A stretch of DNA of 64,000 nt. Origin: JAYPUA01 sp038133845. Its GTDB lineage: Bacteria > SAR324 > NAC60-12. The stretch spans positions 128,778-192,777 of the forward strand of contig JAYPUA010000002.1 of NCBI GenBank assembly GCA_038133845.1, read 5' to 3'. The notes beneath the pieces are model-generated. The model ran no database searches. It saw only the letters and a list, made by a program, of their open reading frames with translations, and was not told where the DNA came from. Made by a program: the position numbers and the translations under genes. Shown piece after piece: positions 23,183 through 32,056 of this stretch (position 1 is the stretch's first letter; each line of letters begins with the position of its first letter).

Positions 23183-23923
23183 ATGAAAAGATTTGTTTTT
23201 GCTGCCACCTTGCTGCTCTTTGCCGGGTGGGTTCATGCCGCAGACTTGGGCGGCAAGGTGTTGCGTATCGGCTCCGACACCACCTACCCTCCCATGGAGA
23301 TGGTGGATGAAAAAACCGGGGAAATCATTGGCTTCGATGTGGATCTGGTGAACGCGATCTGCAAGCGTATCAACTGTATTCCCCAATTTGTGACCACCGC
23401 CTGGGACGGGATCTTTGCCGCGCTGCAGCAAGGCGAATTCGACATGGTTGTCTCCGGAGTCTCCATCACCCCGGAGCGTGACAAGCAGATGGACTTCAGC
23501 GATCCATACCTGGTGGTCAGCCAGGCCATCCTGATCCGCGTGGAAGACGACGGCATGTCCCTCGACGACCTCAAGGGAGCCGGACGCAAGCTGGCCTCCC
23601 AGACCGGGACCACCAACGCCCAGTTGGCCGAAGACCTGGTGGGACGCAACAACGTCGCCCTCTTCGACACCTTCGCCGCGGCCGTGCAGGCCCTGCGCAA
23701 CGGAGACGTGGACGGTCTGGTCATTGATGGAACCTCCGCGGCCGCCTATGAGCAGCAGTTCGCCGGAGAGCTGATCGTCGGCATCAAAGGCCTCAACAGC
23801 GATCCGCTCGGGCTCGTCTTCCGTGAAGGCGACAGCATGGTGGACGCCTTTAACACGGGGCTCGCTCAGGTCAAGGCCGACGGAACCCTGGATCAGCTCG
23901 TCCAGAAGTACTGGAGCAACTAA
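23183..23923 (+). CDS. Periplasmic amino-acid-type substrate-binding protein
   Basis: A 246-residue SBP family 3 protein. The signal peptide is residues 1-19 (ending VHAA). The mature domain starts KVLRIGSDTTYPPMEMVDEKTGEIIGFDVDLVNAI, the canonical polar amino acid binding opening. The middle DMVVSGVSITPERDKQMDFSDPYL and LASQTGTTNAQLAEDLVG follow the family. The ligand cannot be read from sequence. It is first in the run binding protein, permease, fusion enzyme, rhodanese and DUF1479, which implies that its ligand feeds that pathway. Confidence 0.92.
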   Translation: MKRFVFAATLLLFAGWVHAADLGGKVLRIGSDTTYPPMEMVDEKTGEIIGFDVDLVNAICKRINCIPQFVTTAWDGIFAALQQGEFDMVVSGVSITPERDKQMDFSDPYLVVSQAILIRVEDDGMSLDDLKGAGRKLASQTGTTNAQLAEDLVGRNNVALFDTFAAAVQALRNGDVDGLVIDGTSAAAYEQQFAGELIVGIKGLNSDPLGLVFREGDSMVDAFNTGLAQVKADGTLDQLVQKYWSN

Positions 23924-23938
23924 ACTGCCTCGCGCCGC

Positions 23939-25615
23939 ATGACCGACTCGACCCTCAGGCGCATTGGTCCGGAGTGGCTTCAGCTCCGGGCCAGCAATCT
24001 GGTGCTGCTGGCCAGCGCTCCCTTCTTCATCTACCTCTTCGCCACCTCAACCAACTACAGTCGCTCCCTCGCCTTCATCGTCGGCATTGAGGAAGGAGCC
24101 GCCGAGGTCTTCCGGATCTTCCTGGTTTTGCTGCTGGCCCTGCTGTGCGGACTGGCCCCGGTCTTTCTTTCCCAAAAGCAGCCGCAGTGGCTCCCCCGCC
24201 CCCGGGAAGTGGGCTGGGCTGGGCTGGCTCTGCACCTGGTGCTGATGTTCTGGCTCTCCACGAGTTGGGACCTGACTCCATTCTGGGACTCGGTCATTGG
24301 AGACTTGCTGGATGCTCGAAGCAATGCCTTCCGCGACCCGCAGGTCAACTATCCGGCGCTGACTCCGGAAGGTCAGGCTTGGATGCAGGCGGGAGTGGAT
24401 CAGCTCCGCTGGCCCTACCTGATCGGGGTCGCGGTGCTGGGAGTGCTCGTGCTGAGTCAAAAGCTTCCGGACGTCCTGAATCGCGTGAGCTGGCGTCTGC
24501 TGTTGCTGATTCAGGGGGGAATGCTCGCCTTTGTGCTCCTCGTCGCCCGGCTCAGCTTTGCCACGGGGCTGCTGCTGACCCTGCGGGCGGCGATCTTTGC
24601 GTACCTGGCCTCCGCGCTGCTCGGGCTCGTTCTGGCCGGGATGCTGGCCCTCAAATCCCAACAGGGCGTCTATCGGCGTTATGGAGGGATCGCTGCAGTG
24701 CTGTTGGGCATCGGGGTGATCTTCTCGCAGATGCCGCAAGAGCGCTACGTGCTGATCGGCACCACCGAGGGGCGGGTGGCCTTTATCAAGGAGACTCCGC
24801 AACGCCTGGCCGACACCCTGCGCTACGGTGAGTTCGACCAAGGGGTGGAGATGCAGATCCGGGCGGCCAAAGACCTGGAGCAGGCGCTCCGTCTCTACAC
24901 GGACGACAAGCGTATCAGCGCCGCCCTCATCCCGGAAGACGCTGTCCCTGCCCAAGCTCCGATCCTCTGGCGAACCGAGTTTCTCGCCGACGCCTACCGC
25001 ACTCCGGCAATGCTTTTCGGAGTATTCGGCTTTTTGTTGGGGCTGCTCACCTTTGGAGGCTGGCAACACCGCATGCATCCCTTGGCCGTGTTTGCCGAGT
25101 TCTATATCGACATCCTGCGCGGCATTCCGATGCTGGTGATCATCCTCTATGTCGGTTTACCCCTCAGCGGGGCCGTCAAGCAGGCCACCGACGGATTCAT
25201 TGACCTGCCCAACATGATCCGGGGGGTGTTTGCCATCTGCCTGGGCTACTCGGCGTACATGGCCGAGATCTTCCGGGCAGGGATCGAGGCCGTGCCCAGA
25301 GGGCAGATCGAGGCGGCCCGGAGCCTGGGGTTGGACCGCTGGCAGACCGCGCGGCTGGTGATCTTGCCGCAGGCCCTGCGGATCGTCATCCCGCCGCTAG
25401 GCAACGAGTTCATCGCTATGCTCAAGGACACGGCCCTGCTGTCGATTCTGTCGGTCCGGGATGCCACACAGCGGATGCGGGAATTCCAGGCAAGCAGCTT
25501 CCTGCCCTTTGCTCCGTTCAACACGGCGGCCATTCTCTACGTGGTCCTCACCCTCGCGGCAGCTAGCCTGCTCAAGTGGCTGGAACGCCGCACGACTCCG
25601 ATCCCCAAAGAGTGA
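23939..25615 (+). CDS. Amino acid ABC transporter permease with enlarged N-terminus and inserted domain
   Basis: A 558-residue membrane protein. The C-terminal part (about 350-550) is a classical HisMQ-type permease, with the cytoplasmic EAA loop at 458-479 (EAARSLGLDRWQTARLVILP) and PLGNEFIAMLKDTALLSILSV. Two features are unusual. Residues 1-200 add several extra membrane segments not found in the 220-residue core family. A soluble insert of about 85 residues (266-353) lies between the first and next core helices; its KDLEQALRLYTDDKRISAALIP pattern resembles a fragment of a type 2 periplasmic binding fold. No ABC ATPase gene is next to it. It ends as TGATG with the fusion enzyme. Confidence 0.85.
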   Translation: MTDSTLRRIGPEWLQLRASNLVLLASAPFFIYLFATSTNYSRSLAFIVGIEEGAAEVFRIFLVLLLALLCGLAPVFLSQKQPQWLPRPREVGWAGLALHLVLMFWLSTSWDLTPFWDSVIGDLLDARSNAFRDPQVNYPALTPEGQAWMQAGVDQLRWPYLIGVAVLGVLVLSQKLPDVLNRVSWRLLLLIQGGMLAFVLLVARLSFATGLLLTLRAAIFAYLASALLGLVLAGMLALKSQQGVYRRYGGIAAVLLGIGVIFSQMPQERYVLIGTTEGRVAFIKETPQRLADTLRYGEFDQGVEMQIRAAKDLEQALRLYTDDKRISAALIPEDAVPAQAPILWRTEFLADAYRTPAMLFGVFGFLLGLLTFGGWQHRMHPLAVFAEFYIDILRGIPMLVIILYVGLPLSGAVKQATDGFIDLPNMIRGVFAICLGYSAYMAEIFRAGIEAVPRGQIEAARSLGLDRWQTARLVILPQALRIVIPPLGNEFIAMLKDTALLSILSVRDATQRMREFQASSFLPFAPFNTAAILYVVLTLAAASLLKWLERRTTPIPKE

Positions 25616-28600
25616 TGCACCCTTGCCTCTCGCAAGATGAAGCCCGGCGCCTGCTGGAGAAGCACTATGGGCTGACCGGAGACCTGCACGCCCTTCCGGG
25701 AGAGCGTGATCAGAACTTTCAGCTTCAAGCGCCTGACGGGACCTCGAAAGTCTTCAAGGTCGTCGCAGCCTCCGCGTCTGCAGAGAGCCTCCGGACCGAG
25801 GTTCAGGCCATGCAGCACCTGGGCGCCCGGCTCGGGAACTCGGTTTCCTCTCCAATTGCAGACCTTCACGGAGAGTTTGTTCCAGAGGTTCCTCGCTCTG
25901 GCGGAAACTCCTGCTTTCTCCGCGTGCAGACCTGGGTTCCGGGAATTCCGCTGGCTCAGTTTCGCCCGCAGACTCCAGAGCTTTTGCATGAGCTGGGAAG
26001 CCTGATGGGGCAGGTGGCCTCCGCGCTGAAGGAATTGGACCTCCCGGACCCCCACCCGGAGCTGCCGTGGCATCCGGAGCAGGCTTTCGCAACCGTCCAA
26101 CGCTCCACTCCGCTGATCTCGGAGGCCTTTCTCCGGGAGTCCTTGGAGCACCTGCTGGCGTTCTACCAGCAACACGGTCTTCCCCGCCAGGACGACCTGC
26201 CCCGGTCGCTCATTCAGAACGACGCAAACGATTACAACATTCTGATTTCAGGTGGTCTGAAGCAGCCTCCGGAGTTAGGCCTGATCGACTTTGGCGACAT
26301 GGTCGTCTCCTGGACCTGTGCCGAGGCGGCGGTAACCCTGGCTTACGCGCTCCTGGGTCCGGGATCTCCCTGGGCGACCCTGCAAGCGGTCTTGAGCGGA
26401 TTCCATCGGTCTCACGCGCTCTCAGAGGCTGAGGCCGAGTTCGTGTGGCCCATGGCTCTGATGCGCCTCGGGTTGAGCACGGTGATGGCGGCCAGGCAGA
26501 TTCAGGAGCAGCCAGACAACGAGTACCTGCTGATCAGCCAGCAGCCGATCCGTGTGTTTCTTGCACGCCTGAAGGAACTCCGGCTGGAAGAAGGTCTGGC
26601 CCGTGCCCGTCACGCCTGCGGACATCCACCGACTCGACGAAGCTTTCCGCTGCGAAATTCGCTGGAACGCCTTGGGAGTCACCCCGTCATGGGACAGCCG
26701 CTCACTCCGGACAACACCTTGCTTCTGCCACTGGGGGTGGGCAGTCCCACCGGAGAATGGTTCCGTGGAGAGGTGGCCGAGCAGTCGGCCCGTGTGGAGA
26801 GCGCCTTGAGGGAGTCCGGGAAGTCGTTTGCGCTGGGGCTCTACGACGAGGCCCGACTGTGCTACACCGCCCCGGAGTTCCGGCAAGGCCCGGAGTCGCG
26901 CACAATTCACCTGGGACTCGACGTCTTCGCTCCATCCGGGACCCCCCTCCATGCGCCGCTTGACGGCGTGTTTGTCACGGTTCACGACAACGCCCAAGAG
27001 CAAAACTACGGCCCAACCCTGATGCTCGAGCACCGAGACTCTGCCGGAGAACCGTTCTACACGCTCTACGGGCACCTGGATCCGGGATGTCTGGAGCGCT
27101 GGCGTCCGGGAGACTCCGTTCCGGCAGGCGCCGAGATTGCCCACATCGGCGCCCCTCCACGCAACGGGAATTGGCCCTCGCATCTGCACTTGCAGGTGAT
27201 GAGTCACCGGCTCGGCTGGGAAGAGGACTTCCCGGGAGTCGCGCTCCCCTCGGAGCGTGAATTCTGGAAAACGCTCTGCCCGAACCCACACCTTTTGCTG
27301 GGTCTCCCGGAGGCCTCCTGGACTCAGCCCGTTGAGCGACCTCCGGACCTGCTCTCCCGGCGCCGGCAGGTCCTCGGGCGCAACCTTTCCCTCTCCTACC
27401 AGCAACCGCTCACCATTTTGCAGGGAGAGGGCGCGTACCTGATCGACTCCGAGGGGCGACGCTTCGTGGATGGGGTCAACAACGTGGCTCATGTAGGGCA
27501 TTGCCACCCCCGGGTGGTCCACGCCCTGCGCCAGCAAAGCGGGCTGCTGAACACCAACACGCGCTACCTGCATCCCGAGCTTGTGGAGTACGCACAGCGC
27601 CTGTGCGACCGCTTTCCTGATCCTCTAAACGTCTGCATCCTGGTCTGTACCGGAAGTGAGGCGAACGAGCTGGCGCTCCGCCTCGCCCGCGCCAAAACGC
27701 AGGCCCAGGGCATGGTGGTGGTCGATGTGGGCTATCACGGACACACCAACACGCTGATCGACCTCAGCCCCTACAAGCACAACGGCCCCGGAGGTCGCGG
27801 GGCTCCAAACTGGGTCCGCACCGCACCGATGCCTGATGTCTTCCGAGGTCAATATCGGGAAGATCACCCGGAACCCGGGAAAGCCTACGCCCTTCACGTC
27901 GCAGAGCATGCTCAGGCGCTTGAGAAGTCCGGGCACGGACTGGCCGGATTCATCTGTGAGTCGATCCTCAGTTGCGGCGGGCAGATCGTGCTCCCCGAAG
28001 GCTACCTCCGTGAGGCGTATGCCGCGGTTCGCCAGCTGGGTGGCGTGTGCATCGCCGACGAGGTCCAGGTGGGGTTCGGCCGGGTTGGAAAGGCCTTCTG
28101 GGGGTTCGAGTTGCAGGGAGTGGTTCCGGATATCGTGACCTTGGGAAAACCGATCGGCAACGGACATCCGCTCGCTGCGGTTGTGACTACGGAGGCCATT
28201 GCCGAGGCTTTTGCCAACGGGATGGAGTACTTCAACACCTTCGGCGGGAACCCGGTTTCTGCGGCAGTTGGCAACGCGGTTTTGGATGTGATTGAGCAGG
28301 AGGCCCTGCAGTCACGCGCGGAACGTCTGGGAGCAAGCCTGCTTGTACGCTGGAAGGAGCTGGCCTCCGGATGTCCTTTTCTGGGGCAGGTGCGTGGCGA
28401 GGGGCTGTTCCTCGGGATGGAGTTCGTCTCGGACCCTCAGCAGCGGACGCCCTGCGCGGCAAGAGCCACCTACATCGTGGAGCGCATGAAGGCCTACGGC
28501 TTCCTGCTCAGCACCGATGGTCCGGACCACAACGTGATCAAGTTCAAGCCTCCAATGGTCCTGCCCGACTTCGAGGCTGAGCGGCTCTGCAAGGCCCTCG

Positions 28601-28653
28601 AGCAGGTGCTGCAGGAGGCCCCACTTCAACTCCCTGCATCAAGGACAACATGA
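25615..28653 (+). CDS. Kinase (APH fold), M23 domain and class III aminotransferase-type phospho-lyase fusion
   Basis: A 1012-residue three-domain protein. Residues 1-350 form an APH/choline-kinase-like domain with catalytic loop QNDANDYNIL (Asp203; the usual His is Gln201) and metal-binding DFG (Asp225). Residues about 385-570 form an M23 metallopeptidase-like domain with the zinc ligands intact: His432 and Asp436 (HLGLD), and HLH at 523-525. Residues about 590-1005 form a PLP class III aminotransferase fold with Lys845 (TLGKPIGNG). Human hydroxylysine kinase plus 5-phosphohydroxylysine or phosphoethanolamine phospho-lyases provide the precedent: phosphorylate, then eliminate phosphate. The same triple architecture occurs in other proteobacteria, to my knowledge without defined function. 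There is no signal peptide. The ATG at 25615 overlaps the permease stop. Confidence 0.85.
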   Translation: MHPCLSQDEARRLLEKHYGLTGDLHALPGERDQNFQLQAPDGTSKVFKVVAASASAESLRTEVQAMQHLGARLGNSVSSPIADLHGEFVPEVPRSGGNSCFLRVQTWVPGIPLAQFRPQTPELLHELGSLMGQVASALKELDLPDPHPELPWHPEQAFATVQRSTPLISEAFLRESLEHLLAFYQQHGLPRQDDLPRSLIQNDANDYNILISGGLKQPPELGLIDFGDMVVSWTCAEAAVTLAYALLGPGSPWATLQAVLSGFHRSHALSEAEAEFVWPMALMRLGLSTVMAARQIQEQPDNEYLLISQQPIRVFLARLKELRLEEGLARARHACGHPPTRRSFPLRNSLERLGSHPVMGQPLTPDNTLLLPLGVGSPTGEWFRGEVAEQSARVESALRESGKSFALGLYDEARLCYTAPEFRQGPESRTIHLGLDVFAPSGTPLHAPLDGVFVTVHDNAQEQNYGPTLMLEHRDSAGEPFYTLYGHLDPGCLERWRPGDSVPAGAEIAHIGAPPRNGNWPSHLHLQVMSHRLGWEEDFPGVALPSEREFWKTLCPNPHLLLGLPEASWTQPVERPPDLLSRRRQVLGRNLSLSYQQPLTILQGEGAYLIDSEGRRFVDGVNNVAHVGHCHPRVVHALRQQSGLLNTNTRYLHPELVEYAQRLCDRFPDPLNVCILVCTGSEANELALRLARAKTQAQGMVVVDVGYHGHTNTLIDLSPYKHNGPGGRGAPNWVRTAPMPDVFRGQYREDHPEPGKAYALHVAEHAQALEKSGHGLAGFICESILSCGGQIVLPEGYLREAYAAVRQLGGVCIADEVQVGFGRVGKAFWGFELQGVVPDIVTLGKPIGNGHPLAAVVTTEAIAEAFANGMEYFNTFGGNPVSAAVGNAVLDVIEQEALQSRAERLGASLLVRWKELASGCPFLGQVRGEGLFLGMEFVSDPQQRTPCAARATYIVERMKAYGFLLSTDGPDHNVIKFKPPMVLPDFEAERLCKALEQVLQEAPLQLPASRTT

Positions 28654-29084
28654 AACGCATCGGCCCCCTTCTTCTCGCTCTGTCTCTGGCGCTTTGCACC
28701 TTTGCTACTCCGGAAGTCCGTGCAGAAGATGCGCTTCAGGAGGCATTTCAGGAGTATCTCGACTTTGCCAACTACGAAGCTGGAATTCTGGTTCCCCAGC
28801 AGCTCACTCGGGAGATCTTTGAGAGCGCGACCTTCATCGACACGCGGGACGCGGATCAGTACGAGCAGGCACACATCCCAGGAGCCCAGCACATTGAATG
28901 GCGTGAAGTCGTCAGCCGGCAAGACGAGATCCCGGAATCCGGGCTGGTGATTCTGTACTGCAATACCGGCAGTCTCTCGGCCCAGGCGACTTTCGCCCTG
29001 CGTGTTCTGGGACACGAAAACGTAGTGGTCCTGCAGACCGGGATGATTGGCTGGAATGCAGATGCGCCCTACAAGCCCGAGTAA
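28650..29084 (+). CDS. Periplasmic single-domain rhodanese
   Basis: A 144-residue exported sulfurtransferase-like protein. The signal peptide is residues 1-25 (ending EVRA). The rhodanese landmarks FIDTRDADQYEQAHIPGAQHI and the active-site loop with Cys104 (LYCNTGSLS) are present. The start overlaps the fusion-enzyme stop as ATGA, so it is translated with it. Its role in the pathway is not obvious; a sulfur-containing substrate is one possibility, a general redox or sulfur-carrier role another. Confidence 0.85.
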   Translation: MKRIGPLLLALSLALCTFATPEVRAEDALQEAFQEYLDFANYEAGILVPQQLTREIFESATFIDTRDADQYEQAHIPGAQHIEWREVVSRQDEIPESGLVILYCNTGSLSAQATFALRVLGHENVVVLQTGMIGWNADAPYKPE

Positions 29085-29110
29085 CCTTTCTCCAAAAATC
29101 AAGGAGGCTC

Positions 29111-30355
29111 ATGAGTCCTGAAAACATCCCCCAGCAGATCGTGGAGACCAAGCAGCGCTTCCGCAAGCAAGCCGACCTGCAGGCCGCCTTCGCGTCCCTC
29201 ACCGAAGCACTCCGGGAAGAGGTGGCCGAAGTGCGTCGACTGCAGGACTCCGGGACCTCTCCGGTGCCCATCCTGGAGTATGGGGACCTGCAGCAAGAGC
29301 GTATTTCCCCAGAGCAGTGCGACCTGGTCCGCAGACGCGGGTGTGTCGTGGTCCGCAATGTTTTCGCCCGAGAGCAGGCAAATGCATGGAACGAGTTGCT
29401 CGTCGACTATATCGAACGCAACGGCTACTACGAGCAGGAGAAGCAGAAGCGAGGACTGGACCAGTACTTCAGCCAACTCAAGTCTGACCGCCCTCAAATC
29501 TTTGGACTGTACTGGTCTCAGTCACAGATGCAGGCTCGGCAGTCTGAGGAGTTGGCCCGGACACGTCGCTGGCTCAACCGCCTCTGGGACTTTCAGGCAG
29601 AGGGAACGGAGCAAGTCTTTGATCCGGACCGAGAGTGTACCTATGCGGATCGTGTCCGCCGGCGTCAACCTGGAGACAGCACTCTGGGGCTCTCTCCCCA
29701 CATGGACGCCGGCTCCGTGGAGCGCTGGCTGGACAGCGGATATCAGCAGGTCTACGCCTCGGTGCTTGCTGGTCAGTGGGAAGATTACGCTCCGTTCCGG
29801 GCTGCACATCGCACCGAGGTGGAGGAGATCCCCTCTCCGGCCGTATGCCACATGTTCCGCACCTACCAGGGCTGGACGGCTCTGACGACTCAAGGTCCCG
29901 GAGACGGGACACTGCAGTTGGTGCCAATCTCTCTCAGCATGCCGTGGATGCTGCTGCGCGCCCTGCAGGATGACATCCCGGAAGACGAACTCTGTGGCGC
30001 TCAGCCCGGACGCGCCCTCTCAGCCAACGAAACCTATCACTCGCTGCTCCTGGAAGCACTGACCCCCATTCCCAGAGTGGAGCCGGGAGACACCGTCTGG
30101 TGGCATCCGGACATCGTGCATGCGGTGGAGGATCAGCACTCCGGAGCCGGGTACAGCAACGTGATGTACATTGGCGCGGCCCCGCACTGTGAAAAGAACG
30201 TCGCCTTTCAGCAGCTGCAAAAGGAGGCCTTCCTTGCCGGAAAATCCAGTCCGGATTTTGCTCCCGAGGACTACGAGGTGAACTTTGAGGGGCGGGCGAC
30301 CGTGAGCGATCTAAGCCCTCTTGGCCGCAAGCAGATGGGTTTTGACTCCTGGTGA
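29111..30355 (+). CDS. DUF1479 (YbiU-family) protein, oxygenase-like
   Basis: A 414-residue cytoplasmic protein along its whole length like YbiU/DUF1479, a family with a double-stranded beta-helix fold related to Fe(II)/2-oxoglutarate oxygenases. A plausible metal triad is H197 and D199 (SPHMDAGS) with H332 or H337 (WWHPDIVHAVED). RGCVVVRNVF near residue 77 is the family's opening strand. AAGGAG sits eight bases before the ATG. It closes the transport operon. Its 3' end overlaps the convergent comEC gene by 45 bases. The substrate is unknown. Confidence 0.8.
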   Translation: MSPENIPQQIVETKQRFRKQADLQAAFASLTEALREEVAEVRRLQDSGTSPVPILEYGDLQQERISPEQCDLVRRRGCVVVRNVFAREQANAWNELLVDYIERNGYYEQEKQKRGLDQYFSQLKSDRPQIFGLYWSQSQMQARQSEELARTRRWLNRLWDFQAEGTEQVFDPDRECTYADRVRRRQPGDSTLGLSPHMDAGSVERWLDSGYQQVYASVLAGQWEDYAPFRAAHRTEVEEIPSPAVCHMFRTYQGWTALTTQGPGDGTLQLVPISLSMPWMLLRALQDDIPEDELCGAQPGRALSANETYHSLLLEALTPIPRVEPGDTVWWHPDIVHAVEDQHSGAGYSNVMYIGAAPHCEKNVAFQQLQKEAFLAGKSSPDFAPEDYEVNFEGRATVSDLSPLGRKQMGFDSW

Positions 30356-31831
30356 GCGGCTCCTTCTGCGCGTGATATAGGCTCTCCGGACTACGCGCAG
30401 GCCCATCCCGAGTACAAACAGCGACGCGTAGTAAAGCAGCCACCCCCCGGAGCCTGCTCTTGGAGCAGCCACCTCCCAGTGGAGGGCACCTCCCCACTCG
30501 TGAAGCTGTTTAAGCAGGTCAACCCAGGATACCAGCACCTGCTCAGTCACCCAGAACGCTCCTCGCTCCCAAAGGCCTTCCGGAGGCTCCCTCAGGTGCA
30601 GAGCTGCGACCAGCAAGGTAAGCAGCGAAGCCGGCAAGACAATCACGCCTAGCAACGGGATTAGGATCAGGTTCAGCCAGAAGGTTTCCAACGCCAGCCT
30701 CCCAAAGGCGGCAACCATTGGAGGCCAGGTAAAGAGCAGTACATTGGCCGTCACCCACAGGCTCGCGCCCACATACTGCCCCCCGCGCTTCAGCCACGAC
30801 TCTGACTGCCACGAGCGTGGCTGAAGCGGCAGACCCCACAAAATTCCTGCCACAGCCAGAAACGAGAGCTGGAAGGAGAGACTGTACACCTCCACAGGGC
30901 GCACCAGCAGGAACCCGCAAGCCGTCATGCTCAGCGCGTAGGACAGCGGCGTTCGCAACCCCAACACTCCGGGAAGAATCCAGATCGTCAGCATTGTCAC
31001 TGCTCGAAGAGCCGGGACCGGGAAGCCGAGCAGTGTCAGGTACCCCCAAAGTCCAAACAGAGCGAGCAGCCGAGTTCCCGGACGATACCAGGGATGCTCC
31101 AGCATCCGCACAGAGAAGCGTCCCAAGAACCTGACTCCCAAAAGCAGCAGCCCAAGGATCAGCCCCATATGCAGTCCGCTGATGGCCAGCAGGTGAGCCA
31201 TTCCGGTGTCTCGGAACAGAGTCCGGATCTCTCGGTCTCCCGTGTGCTGGGCGATGGTCAGGGGTAAAAACACGGCCAGCGCCGTGTCGTTCAGGTAGTA
31301 CGCAGCCCGGGCCCGGAGCTGCGCCAGACGGCTGAGCCGGAGTCGGGTGAACGCGGAGAGCGGCTCATCAGCATCCCGGAAGTAGGCCTTCTGATATCTC
31401 AAGTGCAGCCGGTAGGCTTCCCGACTCCAGGAGTGGAGCCTGCCATCCAGTTGCAGGCGGCGAGTGCGGTAGAAGTTGGGGCGGACGTTGGGACGTTCCG
31501 GAATCCAGACCACCGCCTCCGGGAGCGTCCAGGACTTCTCCGGGTGGGCGACCTCCACCTCCAGCAGGTGGAGCCGATGGAAGCCGTCTTCCTGTGAGGC
31601 TGCTTGGAGAGTGCCCCTCACCCAGAGCACCTCCTGCTGCATCTGGCCCAGATCGGAAGGAGAAAACTCCGGGAACCTCAGGATCGCGGCTCCGGCATAC
31701 AGGACGCCCAAGAGCAGCGCCAGGGCCAGCAGTCGATATCTGTAGTGAAGGAGCAACCCTGCCAGAATGCACGGAAGCGGCAGGGCCCAGAGAGGATGGA
31801 GGGAGGAGAGGGCTGAACCGAGTTCACTCAT
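30311..31831 (-). CDS. comEC: ComEC/Rec2-type DNA-uptake channel, without C-terminal hydrolase domain
   Basis: A 506-residue polytopic membrane protein. Residues 1-160 match the ComEC N-terminal OB-like region with two opening TM segments. The competence core starts near 180 and includes the signature MAHLLAISGLHMGLILGLLLLG and VPALRAVTMLTIW, followed by about eight membrane helices. Full ComEC is around 750-800 residues with a metallo-beta-lactamase-like end; that domain is missing here, as in a sizeable subset of bacteria. The gene follows the small membrane protein at 31855-32031 by 23 bases. Competence itself is not shown by the window. Confidence 0.85.
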   Translation of the reverse strand: MSELGSALSSLHPLWALPLPCILAGLLLHYRYRLLALALLLGVLYAGAAILRFPEFSPSDLGQMQQEVLWVRGTLQAASQEDGFHRLHLLEVEVAHPEKSWTLPEAVVWIPERPNVRPNFYRTRRLQLDGRLHSWSREAYRLHLRYQKAYFRDADEPLSAFTRLRLSRLAQLRARAAYYLNDTALAVFLPLTIAQHTGDREIRTLFRDTGMAHLLAISGLHMGLILGLLLLGVRFLGRFSVRMLEHPWYRPGTRLLALFGLWGYLTLLGFPVPALRAVTMLTIWILPGVLGLRTPLSYALSMTACGFLLVRPVEVYSLSFQLSFLAVAGILWGLPLQPRSWQSESWLKRGGQYVGASLWVTANVLLFTWPPMVAAFGRLALETFWLNLILIPLLGVIVLPASLLTLLVAALHLREPPEGLWERGAFWVTEQVLVSWVDLLKQLHEWGGALHWEVAAPRAGSGGWLLYYASLFVLGMGLRVVRRAYITRRRSRSPGVKTHLLAAKRA

Positions 31832-31854
31832 TCAGCCAGATTCTGCACGTCGGG

Positions 31855-32031
31855 CTAAAGGTCCACGTCCTCAACATGGTCGTTGTAGCTCATTCGCCCC
31901 AAGGCCACCCCAACCAAGGTAAAGATTGCGGTCAGAACTCCTCCGAACACGTAGCCCAGCACAACGAGCCCTCCCAGGGTGGCGTAGCGGACGAAACGAT
32001 TGCTTTTGAGTTGGATCAGGAACTCTTCCAT
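31855..32031 (-). CDS. Small single-span membrane protein, 58 aa
   Basis: A short frame, ATG at 32031 to TAG, between the acyl-CoA dehydrogenase and comEC on the same strand. The product has a basic N-terminal part (QLKSNRFVRYAT), one long glycine-rich hydrophobic span (about residues 17-46) and an acidic tail DHVEDVDL. Spacing to both neighbours is 25 and 23 bases, as expected of a gene in this operon. No family was recognised and no strong ribosome site is visible. Confidence 0.55.
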   Translation of the reverse strand: MEEFLIQLKSNRFVRYATLGGLVVLGYVFGGVLTAIFTLVGVALGRMSYNDHVEDVDL

Positions 32032-32056
32032 GGTCGGTGCGGCTCGGGAGATTCAG

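Noticed and set aside
21625..23208. A 527-codon minus-strand frame opposite the sensor kinase
   Set aside because: It is rich in Gln, His and Arg as a reverse image of helical coding DNA, with no domain.
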